Origin: Bacteroidota bacterium
GTDB lineage: Bacteria > Bacteroidota > Ignavibacteria > Ignavibacteriales > Ignavibacteriaceae
NCBI GenBank assembly: GCA_021824145.1
Contig: JAKALM010000008.1
Span: forward strand, 107,420 to 171,419
DNA length: 64,000 nt
Reading direction: 5' to 3'
The notes under the pieces were generated by a model. The model was not told where the DNA came from. It was given only the letters and a program-made list of their open reading frames with translations, and made no database searches. Of this stretch, positions 37,959 through 46,217 are shown piece by piece (within the stretch, counting starts at the first letter, position 1; each line of letters starts with the position of its first letter). A program made the translations under genes and the position numbers.

Positions 37959-38726
37959 ATGTGTCTTTTATTAATTTCTTACGAAACACATCCTAAATAT
38001 AAATTAATCATTGCTGCAAATCGTGATGAATTTTACAACCGACCATCCGAACCAGCAAAATTTTGGAATGATTTTCCTTCTTTACTTGCCGGAAAAGATT
38101 TACAAGCTGGCGGCACTTGGCTTGGAATTACTAAGAATGGTAGATTTGCAGCAATTACAAATTACCGCGACATGAATAACTTGAAAAATATTGCACCTTC
38201 ACGAGGCGAATTGGTTAAAAATTTTTTAACCGGAAACGATTCTCCAAATATTTTTTCTGAAAAACTTTTTGCCTCAGCCGAAGCTTATAACGGATATAAT
38301 CTTTTATTCAGCGATATGAATGAGTTTTATTATTTTTCAAACCAAACTAAAAAACAAATTGAACTTGTTCCAGGAATATATGGTTTAAGCAATCACTTGC
38401 TCGATACCCCATGGCATAAAGTTGAGAAAAGCAAAACATCATTTAAAAATATTTTAAATGAAGAAAATATTACTTCGGAAAATTTATTTGATATTTTATC
38501 AGATACATCAACTCCTCCGGATGATCTTCTTCCCCATACCGGTTTAGCATTAGAAATCGAAAGAGCCGTTTCGCCGGTTTTTGTTTCAACTCCGTTTTAT
38601 GGAACACGAACGTCAACCGTAATTTTTATTGATAGAATGAATCAAGTTAAATTCATAGAAAAATCTTTAAACTTTGAGACGAAAAAATGGAATTCCAAAA
38701 ATTTTAACTTCAAAATTGAATTATAG
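37959..38726 (+). CDS. NRDE-family (TANGO2-like) protein
   Basis: This 255-residue protein starts MCLLLISYETHPKYKLIIAA, with the family motif ANRDEFYNRPS and a conserved FAAITNYRD and GLSNHLLDTPWHKV. Cys2 would be the N-terminal nucleophile if the protein is an Ntn-type hydrolase, as predicted for the family. Human TANGO2 is linked to lipid and haem handling, but the bacterial function is unsettled. It is cytoplasmic and lies 77 bases before ftcD on the same strand. Confidence 0.85.
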   Translation: MCLLLISYETHPKYKLIIAANRDEFYNRPSEPAKFWNDFPSLLAGKDLQAGGTWLGITKNGRFAAITNYRDMNNLKNIAPSRGELVKNFLTGNDSPNIFSEKLFASAEAYNGYNLLFSDMNEFYYFSNQTKKQIELVPGIYGLSNHLLDTPWHKVEKSKTSFKNILNEENITSENLFDILSDTSTPPDDLLPHTGLALEIERAVSPVFVSTPFYGTRTSTVIFIDRMNQVKFIEKSLNFETKKWNSKNFNFKIEL

Positions 38727-38803
38727 TTTTCAAAAAATTTTAATTTTTAATTTTGAATTTTTAATTTATTATTGTTCTGTTAATAGTTAAATGTGAGCTC
38801 ATA

Positions 38804-39820
38804 ATGAAAATTATTGAATGCGTACCTAACTTTAGCGAAGGGAAAAATGAAGAAACATTTCAGTTAATGAAATACTCATTAGGTGAAATTAGAGGATGCA
38901 AACTTTTAAGTCTTGAACCAGATGCAGACTACAACCGTGTAGTTGTAACTTTGGCAGGAGACGAAACCGGAATATTTGAAGGCGCTATTGCTTTAAGTAA
39001 AGCTGCTGCCGCAAATATCGATATGCAAAAACATAAAGGCGAACACCCGCGATTGGGAGCCATCGATGTAGTTCCATTCGTTCCTGTGAAAAATGCAACT
39101 ATGGAAGACTGTGTGAAAATTTCCGAAGCTTATGCTGAAAGTATTTCAGAAACACTAGAAGTACCAGTTTACTTATATGAATATGCAGCAAAAAAATCTT
39201 CAAGAAAAAATCTTTCAGACATTCGCAAAGGCGAATATGAAGGCCTTAAAGAAAAATTAAAAGACCCGGAATGGAAACCAGATTTTGGCCCAGCAGTTTT
39301 TAATCCCAAACTTGGAGCTATTGTAACCGGCGCAAGATTTTTTCTTATAGCATACAACGTCAATTTAAAAAGTGAAGATGTAAAATATGCAAAAGAAATT
39401 GGCGAAATTTTGCGTGAATCTGGAAGGCCCAAAAGAGATGATGCTGGGAAAATTGTAAAAGTAAACGGAGAAACTATTCGTGAACCTGGACGATTAAAGA
39501 GTGTAAAAGGAATGGGTGTTGCACTTGATAAATATAAAATAACGCAAGTTTCGATGAATTTAACTAACTATCATGTAACTCCAATTCATATTGCATTTGA
39601 AGAAGTAAAGAAAGAAGCCAACCGATTAGGAGTTGAAGTAACCGGCAGTGAAATAGTTGGATTAGTTCCGGTTGAAGCATTACTCCAAGCTGGAAAATTT
39701 TACTCAAATAATAAAAATTATGATGAAAAGTCTTTGGTAGATTTAGCGATTGAAAAACTTGGTTTGAGCGACTTAAATCAATTCCACAAAAGTGAAAAAA
39801 TTATTGATTACATGATTTAA
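38804..39820 (+). CDS. ftcD: Glutamate formimidoyltransferase (single-domain)
   Basis: This 338-residue protein corresponds to the formiminotransferase part only of bifunctional FTCD. It moves the formimino group from N-formimino-L-glutamate to tetrahydrofolate in histidine degradation. The hallmark segments are IIECVPNFSEGK, HKGEHPRLGAIDVVPFVPV, ARFFLIAYNVNL, QVSMNLTNYHVTP and SEIVGLVPVEALL. The second enzyme of the pathway is encoded as a separate protein 91 bases downstream, the arrangement of many bacteria. No other hut genes are present in the window. Confidence 0.92.
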   Translation: MKIIECVPNFSEGKNEETFQLMKYSLGEIRGCKLLSLEPDADYNRVVVTLAGDETGIFEGAIALSKAAAANIDMQKHKGEHPRLGAIDVVPFVPVKNATMEDCVKISEAYAESISETLEVPVYLYEYAAKKSSRKNLSDIRKGEYEGLKEKLKDPEWKPDFGPAVFNPKLGAIVTGARFFLIAYNVNLKSEDVKYAKEIGEILRESGRPKRDDAGKIVKVNGETIREPGRLKSVKGMGVALDKYKITQVSMNLTNYHVTPIHIAFEEVKKEANRLGVEVTGSEIVGLVPVEALLQAGKFYSNNKNYDEKSLVDLAIEKLGLSDLNQFHKSEKIIDYMI

Positions 39821-39911
39821 CTCTTCAATTGCTTTTTTGTTTTCAATTATTTCAACAATTAAGTAATTCGAAGCATCAATATAATTTTGAAAACTAATCA
39901 GGAGAATGTAA

Positions 39912-40544
39912 ATGAATTTACAAAAATCAATGCAAAATTATTTTGAAGAATTATCTTCAAGCTCACCAACACCTGGCGGAGGAAATGTAGCTGCTCTTTG
40001 CGGCGTAATTGCATCTTCGCTGGGAGAAATGGTTTGCAATCTTTCTATTGGTAAAAAGAAATACTTAAACTTCGAGCCGGAAGCAAAAGATCTTTTAACA
40101 AAACTTGAAAATTTCAAAAAAGAATTTCTTACACTTGCAGAAAGAGATAATGAAGCATTTGATAGAGTGATGGACGCTTTCAAGCTGCCAAAAGAAACAG
40201 ATGCTCAAAAAGTATTTCGCAGCTCTGCAATAGATCATGCAACAATGGAAGCTGCGCTGGTGCCTGAAGAAGTAATTCTTAAGTGCAAAGAGTTACTTCC
40301 AATTCTCGAAACGATTTCTGAAAAAGGAAATCAAAATTCTCTCTCAGACACTGGAGTAGCAATCTCGCTTATTTCAACCGCTGCCGAAGGTGCTTTTCTT
40401 AATGTTGCCATAAATTGTTCAGGTTTGTCAAATCAAGTTACCGCACAAGAATTTTTGAAAAAATCTGAATTCATCTATAATGAAATAAAAGAAAAATCTT
40501 CAAGATTAATTTCACAGCTCATCAAAAGGATGACAATCAAATGA
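39912..40544 (+). CDS. fchA: Cyclodeaminase/cyclohydrolase family protein (FchA-like)
   Basis: This 210-residue, mostly helical protein begins with the family motif SSSSPTPGGGNVAALCGVIA. It carries EMVCNLSIGKKKY and SLSDTGVAISLISTAAEGAFLNVAINC. It matches the cyclodeaminase part of FTCD, which turns 5-formimino-THF into 5,10-methenyl-THF and ammonia. The pairing with ftcD directly upstream supports the function. A ribosome site GGAG is seen in the sequence TCAGGAGAATGTAAATG. The stop overlaps the start of the next gene by four bases (ATGA). Confidence 0.88.
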   Translation: MNLQKSMQNYFEELSSSSPTPGGGNVAALCGVIASSLGEMVCNLSIGKKKYLNFEPEAKDLLTKLENFKKEFLTLAERDNEAFDRVMDAFKLPKETDAQKVFRSSAIDHATMEAALVPEEVILKCKELLPILETISEKGNQNSLSDTGVAISLISTAAEGAFLNVAINCSGLSNQVTAQEFLKKSEFIYNEIKEKSSRLISQLIKRMTIK

Positions 40545-43492
40545 AAAAAATTTTACTTGTCTCAGTCCTCATCATATCAACATTTTCTTTTGCACAAACA
40601 GAAAATCCATATCCAGCTACATCAATTCAAAAAAGAATTGACGCTTTCAACCAAAGAATGGAAATGAGAAAAAATTCTTTGGTTAAAAATGTAGAACTGA
40701 AATCAATCGGCCCAACAATTATGAGTGGGCGAGTCGATGATCTTACCGCCGATCCTTCCGACCCTACACATTTTTACGTTGCTTACGCTACCGGAGGATT
40801 GTGGAAGACAACGGACAACGGAATTTCTTTCACTCCTTTGTTTGATGAAGAAGCTTCGATGACAATCGGTGCGATTGCTGTTGACTGGAAACATGGTGAA
40901 ACAATTTGGGTCGGTACAGGCGAAAGCAATTCCAGCCGCTCTTCTTACGCTGGAACAGGAGTTTATAAAAGTACAGACAATGGCAAAACATGGGAATGGA
41001 TGGGACTTGGTGAAACACAACATATTGGAAGAATTGTAATTGATCCGAATGATCCGAACACGGTTTGGGTGGCGGCGGTTGGCCATCTTTATTCAGCAAA
41101 CCCGGAGCGCGGAGTTTTCAAAACAACCGATGGCGGAAAATCGTGGAAGAAAACTTTGTTTGTCGATGACACCACAGGAGCGATTGATCTTGCTATAGAT
41201 CCATCAGATCCAAAAATTATTTATGCGGCAACTTGGAAGCGAATTAGACATGCATGGAATTTTGTAGGCGCAGGAAAAACATCGGGGATTTATAAAAGCA
41301 AAGACAGCGGCGATACATGGAATTTAATTTCAGGTGCCGGCAGCGGATTTCCTAATGGAGATGGTATCGGAAGAATTGGACTTGCGGTCTTTCCTAAAAA
41401 TCCTCAGATAGTCTATGCTGTTCTCGACAACCAATTTCATAGAGAAAAAGAAAAAGGCAAGGAACAGCCTACAGTGACTCGCGAAAAATTAATAAATATG
41501 CCGAAAGAAGAATTTCTGAAGTTGAAAAATGACGATCTAAATAAATTTCTTGATGACAGCGGGTTCCCGGAAAAGTATACGGCTAAGAGCATAAAAGAAA
41601 TGGTTGAATCCGGAAAAATTTCTGTTAAAGACGTTGCTGTTTATCTTGAAGATGCCGAAGAGCAGCTTTACTCAACGCCAATTATTGGCACTGAAGTTTA
41701 TCGTTCCGATAACGGAGGAAAGACATGGAAGAAAGCGAATGAAAAATATATCGACGACTTGTTTTACACCTACGGATATTACTTCGGCCAGGTTCGCATA
41801 AATCCTGTAAACGACAAAGAAATTTATCTGCTCGGTGTTCCTGCAATTCGTTCTGAAGACGGCGGAAAAACTTTTTCGCTCATTGATGGAGATAATGTGC
41901 ACGGCGATTTCCATGCGCTTTGGATCGATCCAAATAAACCAGAACATTTAATTATAGGCAACGACGGCGGATTGAACATCACGTACGACAAAGGAAAACA
42001 CTGGTTCAAAGCAAACACACCGGCAGTCGGTCAATTCTACAGCATCGCATTTGATATGGATCAGCCGTTCAATGTTTACGGCGGATTACAGGATAACGGT
42101 GTTTGGTACGGTCCGAGTAATTACACACCAAACTACGAATGGTATGCATTAGGGCAGTATCCATTCAAATCAATTATGGGCGGTGATGGAATGCAGGTTG
42201 CTGTTGATACAACTAATAACACAACTGTTTATACAGGATTTCAATTTGGTTATTACTACCGAGTAAATACAAAAACCGAACAAGATGAATCAGTAAAACC
42301 TGTAAACAATATTGGAACTCCGAATCTACGTTTCAATTGGGAGTCGCCGATAAAATTATCAAGCCATAATCACGATGTTTTTTACATTGGCTCTAACATT
42401 CTTTACCGCTCTCTCAATCAAGGAAAGAATTTAATTCCAATTTCTGGAGACTTAACTGACGGCGGACGCAGTGGCAATGTTCCATACGGCACTTTAACAA
42501 CAATTGACGAATCGCCGCTTAAATTCGGATTGCTATACACCGGGAGCGATGACGGTTTGGTTTATGTCTCGAAGGACGGCGGAGTAAATTGGGAAAAAAT
42601 TTCTGGAAACTTTCCACAAAACTTATGGGTAAGCAGAGTAACTGCTTCAAGCTTTGATACAGGAACTGTTTACGTTTCACTCAATGGATATCGTTGGGAT
42701 GATTTTAATTCCTATTTATACCGCTCAACAAATTACGGAAATTCATGGGAAAAAATAGGCAGTGATCTTCCAGAAGAACCGATAAACGTAGTGAAGGAGG
42801 ATCCTGTAAATAAAAACATTTTGTATGTGGGAACAGACCACGGACTTTATCTTTCGCTTGACGTTGGAAAAACTTTTATGCCTTTCTTCAAAAACATGCC
42901 GCAGGTTCCGGTGCATGATGTTGCAATACAGCCGAGAGATAAAAAAATTGTGGTTGGTACACACGGAAGATCTATATACATCGGTAATGTAAAATACATC
43001 GAGCAGTTAACCGACACACTGCTGGCGAAAAAAGTTTATCTTTTCTCATTGAATAATCTTTCTTTCAATCCTTCCTGGGGAAAGAAAGGCTACGCATGGA
43101 GCGAGCCGCGCCAACCAGAAATGAATGTGGCTTTCTATAGTAGTACTAATAACATAGCTAAAATTAATATTCTTACAGAGGATGGAAAACTGATTAAGCA
43201 AATTACTGACACTTGTGACCATGGTTTGAATTTTTACGATTACGATCTTTCTGTTGATTCAAATAAAATTGATCTTTACAAAAAGTTTGTGGAAGAAAAA
43301 TTAAAAAGACAAAATGAAAAAACTTTTATAAATTCGGAACTTACTTTCGAAAAAACAGATAATGGAAAATCTTATCTTCGTCCCGGAAAATATAATTTGG
43401 AAATTGAAATTAACGGCGCGAAAGACTCTCGAACTTTTGAAGTAATGCCACCGAAAAAGAGCCCGAGAGAAAAGAAAGAGTTGACACCGTAG
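40541..43492 (+). CDS. Secreted BNR/sortilin-like beta-propeller protein
   Basis: This 983-residue exported protein has a signal peptide (ILLVSVLIISTFSFAQ) and many BNR/Asp-box repeats such as YKSTDNGKTWEW, FKTTDGGKSWKK, YRSDNGGKTWKK and YVSKDGGVNWEK. These form one or two large propellers of the VPS10/sortilin or glycosyl-hydrolase-like type. A short C-terminal domain (about 870-983) ends KSPREKKELTP without a T9SS signal. Similar proteins are often annotated as glycosyl hydrolases, but no catalytic set was identified. Its ATG overlaps the cyclodeaminase stop, so it is co-translated with histidine-degradation genes, an odd pairing. Confidence 0.8.
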   Translation: MKKILLVSVLIISTFSFAQTENPYPATSIQKRIDAFNQRMEMRKNSLVKNVELKSIGPTIMSGRVDDLTADPSDPTHFYVAYATGGLWKTTDNGISFTPLFDEEASMTIGAIAVDWKHGETIWVGTGESNSSRSSYAGTGVYKSTDNGKTWEWMGLGETQHIGRIVIDPNDPNTVWVAAVGHLYSANPERGVFKTTDGGKSWKKTLFVDDTTGAIDLAIDPSDPKIIYAATWKRIRHAWNFVGAGKTSGIYKSKDSGDTWNLISGAGSGFPNGDGIGRIGLAVFPKNPQIVYAVLDNQFHREKEKGKEQPTVTREKLINMPKEEFLKLKNDDLNKFLDDSGFPEKYTAKSIKEMVESGKISVKDVAVYLEDAEEQLYSTPIIGTEVYRSDNGGKTWKKANEKYIDDLFYTYGYYFGQVRINPVNDKEIYLLGVPAIRSEDGGKTFSLIDGDNVHGDFHALWIDPNKPEHLIIGNDGGLNITYDKGKHWFKANTPAVGQFYSIAFDMDQPFNVYGGLQDNGVWYGPSNYTPNYEWYALGQYPFKSIMGGDGMQVAVDTTNNTTVYTGFQFGYYYRVNTKTEQDESVKPVNNIGTPNLRFNWESPIKLSSHNHDVFYIGSNILYRSLNQGKNLIPISGDLTDGGRSGNVPYGTLTTIDESPLKFGLLYTGSDDGLVYVSKDGGVNWEKISGNFPQNLWVSRVTASSFDTGTVYVSLNGYRWDDFNSYLYRSTNYGNSWEKIGSDLPEEPINVVKEDPVNKNILYVGTDHGLYLSLDVGKTFMPFFKNMPQVPVHDVAIQPRDKKIVVGTHGRSIYIGNVKYIEQLTDTLLAKKVYLFSLNNLSFNPSWGKKGYAWSEPRQPEMNVAFYSSTNNIAKINILTEDGKLIKQITDTCDHGLNFYDYDLSVDSNKIDLYKKFVEEKLKRQNEKTFINSELTFEKTDNGKSYLRPGKYNLEIEINGAKDSRTFEVMPPKKSPREKKELTP

Positions 43493-43500
43493 TTTGATTA

Positions 43501-43529
43501 AATAAGGCGGACTAAATGTCTGCCTTATT
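43501..43529 (+). terminator. Terminator after the BNR-repeat gene
   Basis: AATAAGGCGGAC and GTCTGCCTTATT form a 12-bp stem with one G-T pair and a 5-base loop, nine bases after the stop codon, followed by an A/T-rich stretch. Confidence 0.75.
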
Positions 43530-43641
43530 AAATTCTACTAAATAATATTTAATATTTCTAATTACCTGCATATTTATTAGTAACAAGTATCACTAAGCTA
43601 ATTTTTTTTATTCTTAGCTGTAAATCATTTTTTTAATTTCG

Positions 43642-43649
43642 TAAATTTG
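43642..43649 (+). promoter_or_regulatory. Candidate -7 element (TAAATTTG) of ilvD
   Basis: TAAATTTG matches TAnnTTTG. It predicts a start near 43655, immediately before the structured leader at 43671. The -33 element is weak (GCTG at 43617-43620). Confidence 0.45.
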
Positions 43650-43670
43650 TGCCATAAATAGCTCTTATAC

Positions 43671-43760
43671 TTAAACCCCATACTTCTTAAACTTACACTT
43701 GAACTACTGTATAGTTTAAGATTAAGTTTGCTTTCACAGGCAGGTCCGAGTGTGGGTTAA
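43671..43760 (+). promoter_or_regulatory. Structured 5' leader of ilvD (possible riboswitch or attenuator)
   Basis: An outer helix pairs 43671-43684 (TTAAACCCCATACT) with 43749-43760 (AGTGTGGGTTAA): 12 pairs, one of them a wobble, with two single-base bulges. Inside is an extended hairpin: AAACTTA/TAAGTTT (43689-43695 with 43723-43729), a 2x2 internal loop, then CTTGAACTA/TAGTTTAAG with loop CTGTA. The 3' segment 43735-43754 can instead form CACA/TGTG, which would open the outer helix. The element ends 40 bases before the ATG. It does not match any riboswitch class that I recall. Confidence 0.5.
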
Positions 43761-43800
43761 AGTAAAGTAACAATTAGAATATCAAAACTTATAGAGGCAA

Positions 43801-45486
43801 ATGATGAAAGAAGGATTGAATAAATACAGCAGAAGATTAACTCAAACTCGCTCTCAGGTCGGTTCGCAGGCAATGCTGCATGGTATTGGTTTAACAGATG
43901 AAGATTTTAAAAAAGCACAGGTTGGTATTGCAAGCATGGGCTGGGAAGGCAATAACTGCAACATGCATCTTAATGATATGGCTAAGCTTGTAAAGAAGGG
44001 CGTTTCTGATGCTGGTTTAATTGGATTGATCTTTCATACTATTGGTGTTAGTGATGGAATGTCTATGGGTACTGAAGGGATGAAATATTCTCTACCTTCT
44101 CGTGACATCATTGCTGATTCAATTGAAACTGTAATGAGTGCGCAGTGGTATGATTCACTTATCGCAATTCCAGGTTGTGATAAAAATATGCCCGGCTCTG
44201 TAATGGCTATGGCAAGATTAAACCGTCCTGCATTAATGATTTATGGTGGAACAATTAGAGCTGGCTTTTTTCAAGGTAAAAAACTAGATATTGTTTCGGC
44301 ATTCGAAGCTTACGGCCAATATCTTTCAAAAGAATTTACAGAACAGGATCTTGAAAATGTTCTTCACCATGCTTGCCCTGGTGCTGGTGCTTGTGGTGGA
44401 ATGTACACTGCAAACACAATGGCTTCAGCAATTGAAACTTTGGGAATGAGTCTTCCTTACAGTTCTTCATGTCCAGCAAATAGCGAAATGAAAACAAAAG
44501 AATGCTTCGATGCCGGAAAAGTAATTTTGAAATTAATGGAAATGGATTTGAAGCCGAAAGACATTATGACCAAGAAAGCTTTTGAGAATGCAATCACGGT
44601 TGTAATAGCTCTGGGAGGTTCTACAAACGCCGCGCTTCACTTAATTGCAATGGCTAAAGCTGCAGGAGTAGATTTAGCTCTAAAAGATTTCCAGGAAATT
44701 TCCAACCGCACTCCTTATATTGCCGATTTAAAACCTAGCGGTAAATTTGTAATGGAAGATCTTTACGAGATTGGCGGCGTTCCGGCAGTTCAAAAATTAT
44801 TGCTAAAAGAGGGAATGCTTGACGGGAACTGCATTACAGTAACCGGAAAAACTTTAGGAGAGAATATTGAAAGTCTTCCTGGACTGAAAGAAGATCAAAA
44901 AATTATTTTTCCTCTTTCTAATCCAATTAAGAAAACCGGACACTTGCAAATTTTATACGGAAACCTTGCAGAAGAAGGTGCAGTAGCAAAAATTACTGGC
45001 AAAGAAGGATTAAAGTTTACAGGTCCAGCAAAGGTTTATAACTCAGAAGAAGAAACCTTAAAAGCGATTGAAAGAAAAGAATTGTCTGCCGGCGACGTTG
45101 TTGTTATCCGTTATGAAGGACCAAAAGGCGGACCTGGAATGCGCGAAATGCTTGAAGTTACTGCAGCAATTGTGGGTGCAGGATTAGGCAAGAGTGTAGC
45201 ATTGATTACTGATGGAAGATTCTCAGGCGGTACTCACGGTTTCGTTGTTGGACACATTACTCCCGAAGCACAAATCGGTGGAAATATTGCATTGATTGAG
45301 AATGGAGATGTAATTACAATCGATGCAGAGAAAAATACTCTATCAGTTGATTTAACTGATAAAGTTTTAGCTGAACGAAGAAATAAATGGAAACAACCAC
45401 CGTTAAAAGCTGCAAGAGGTATTTTGTACAAATATATAAAGAGTGTTTCATCAGCATCAGAAGGCTGTGTAACAGACGAAGGCTAG
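43801..45486 (+). CDS. ilvD: Dihydroxy-acid dehydratase
   Basis: This 561-residue Fe-S enzyme of valine, isoleucine and leucine synthesis dehydrates 2,3-dihydroxy acids to 2-oxo acids. Cluster cysteines lie in [10 protein letters not shown] and in [16 protein letters not shown]. The catalytic-serine segment [15 protein letters not shown] and the substrate region [16 protein letters not shown] are present, and length is typical. Two ATGs are adjacent; the second (43804) has GAGG at a better six-base distance, so the protein may start MKEGLNKY. It stands alone without other ilv or leu genes, and its structured leader suggests its own control. Confidence 0.95.
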   Translation: MMKEGLNKYSRRLTQTRSQVGSQAMLHGIGLTDEDFKKAQVGIASMGWEGNNCNMHLNDMAKLVKKGVSDAGLIGLIFHTIGVSDGMSMGTEGMKYSLPSRDIIADSIETVMSAQWYDSLIAIPGCDKNMPGSVMAMARLNRPALMIYGGTIRAGFFQGKKLDIVSAFEAYGQYLSKEFTEQDLENVLHHACPGAGACGGMYTANTMASAIETLGMSLPYSSSCPANSEMKTKECFDAGKVILKLMEMDLKPKDIMTKKAFENAITVVIALGGSTNAALHLIAMAKAAGVDLALKDFQEISNRTPYIADLKPSGKFVMEDLYEIGGVPAVQKLLLKEGMLDGNCITVTGKTLGENIESLPGLKEDQKIIFPLSNPIKKTGHLQILYGNLAEEGAVAKITGKEGLKFTGPAKVYNSEEETLKAIERKELSAGDVVVIRYEGPKGGPGMREMLEVTAAIVGAGLGKSVALITDGRFSGGTHGFVVGHITPEAQIGGNIALIENGDVITIDAEKNTLSVDLTDKVLAERRNKWKQPPLKAARGILYKYIKSVSSASEGCVTDEG

Positions 45487-45496
45487 AATGGATATC

Positions 45497-45532
45497 TGCA
45501 TGAATGCATGAATTAAAACATGCGTTCATGCA
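45497..45532 (+). terminator. Terminator of ilvD
   Basis: TGCATGAATGCATG and CATGCGTTCATGCA form a 14-bp stem (one T-G pair) around an 8-base loop, ten bases after the stop codon. The following TTTGGTTTG is a weak U run. Confidence 0.6.
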
Positions 45533-45643
45533 TTTGGTTTGTCAATAGTTGATTTTTTGTCTCGTTTAATTTTTCCTCATTTCTTTTCGTTTACGAACTT
45601 ATCAGTTTATATTATAAAATATAACTAATTCTTAAGATGTATT

Positions 45644-46159
45644 ATGAGTCGGATTGGAAAATTCTTATTAGTATTTATATTAATTATTATTGCTGCCATA
45701 CTAATAATAATCAACATTTCTGAAAGCAATCACAAAAAAGAAATTTTAATTGAAAAGTACAAGCAGTCACTAATCAAAACTGATAAAGATTTTTATTTAG
45801 CGTCAACTCAAATAGGAACCGGACAAGCATTTATTGACTTTGCTGATGATAGCGTAATTCTTATGAGACAGCAGCAGTTTCCAATCTTAGGCAAAAACGA
45901 ATTGGCAAAACACTATCTAAATCACGAGAGTGAAAAAACGCCATTGAAATGGACGCCAGTAAAAGCAAAAGTTTCACCCGATGGTCAACTTGGTTACACA
46001 TTCGGTAATTGGGAATATAAAGACACTAGTAATACCGGTCAAGAAATTTCTACTTTTGGAAATTATGTTACAATTTGGAAAAAACAAAAAGATGGAAATT
46101 GGAAATATGTTTTAGATGGTGGAAATTCGATACCGTCGACTGAAAAAAATAAACAATAA
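45644..46159 (+). CDS. Membrane-anchored NTF2-like (DUF4440/SnoaL-type) protein
   Basis: This 171-residue protein has one N-terminal transmembrane helix (FLLVFILIIIAAILIIINI) and an NTF2-like cone domain at about 40-160. The domain start (KTDKDFYLASTQIGTGQAF), FADDSVILMRQQQFPILGKNEL and the C-terminal YVTIWKKQKDGNWKYVLDGG are characteristic of DUF4440/SnoaL proteins. Such domains bind small ligands or act as accessory subunits, so the specific role is unknown. It probably faces the periplasm. It ends at a strong terminator shared with the convergent T9SS gene. Confidence 0.75.
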   Translation: MSRIGKFLLVFILIIIAAILIIINISESNHKKEILIEKYKQSLIKTDKDFYLASTQIGTGQAFIDFADDSVILMRQQQFPILGKNELAKHYLNHESEKTPLKWTPVKAKVSPDGQLGYTFGNWEYKDTSNTGQEISTFGNYVTIWKKQKDGNWKYVLDGGNSIPSTEKNKQ

Positions 46160-46161
46160 AA

Positions 46162-46191
46162 AACGGCGGACAATTAATAAAATCCGCCGTT
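46162..46191. terminator. Bidirectional intrinsic terminator
   Basis: AACGGCGGA and TCCGCCGTT make a perfect 9-bp GC-rich stem with a 12-base loop between the convergent NTF2-like and T9SS genes. Confidence 0.85.
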
Positions 46192-46217
46192 CGAAAAACT
46201 AACTTATACTTTTCCGA

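Noticed and set aside
40703..41099. Overlapping antisense open frames within the BNR-repeat gene.
   Set aside because: They mirror the repeat codons of the propeller gene and have no independent start signals.
43671..43790. tRNA, T-box or leader-peptide reading of the ilvD leader.
   Set aside because: No acceptor/T-arm signature, no T-box core sequence, and no short frame rich in Ile, Leu or Val codons was found. Only the helices are supported.
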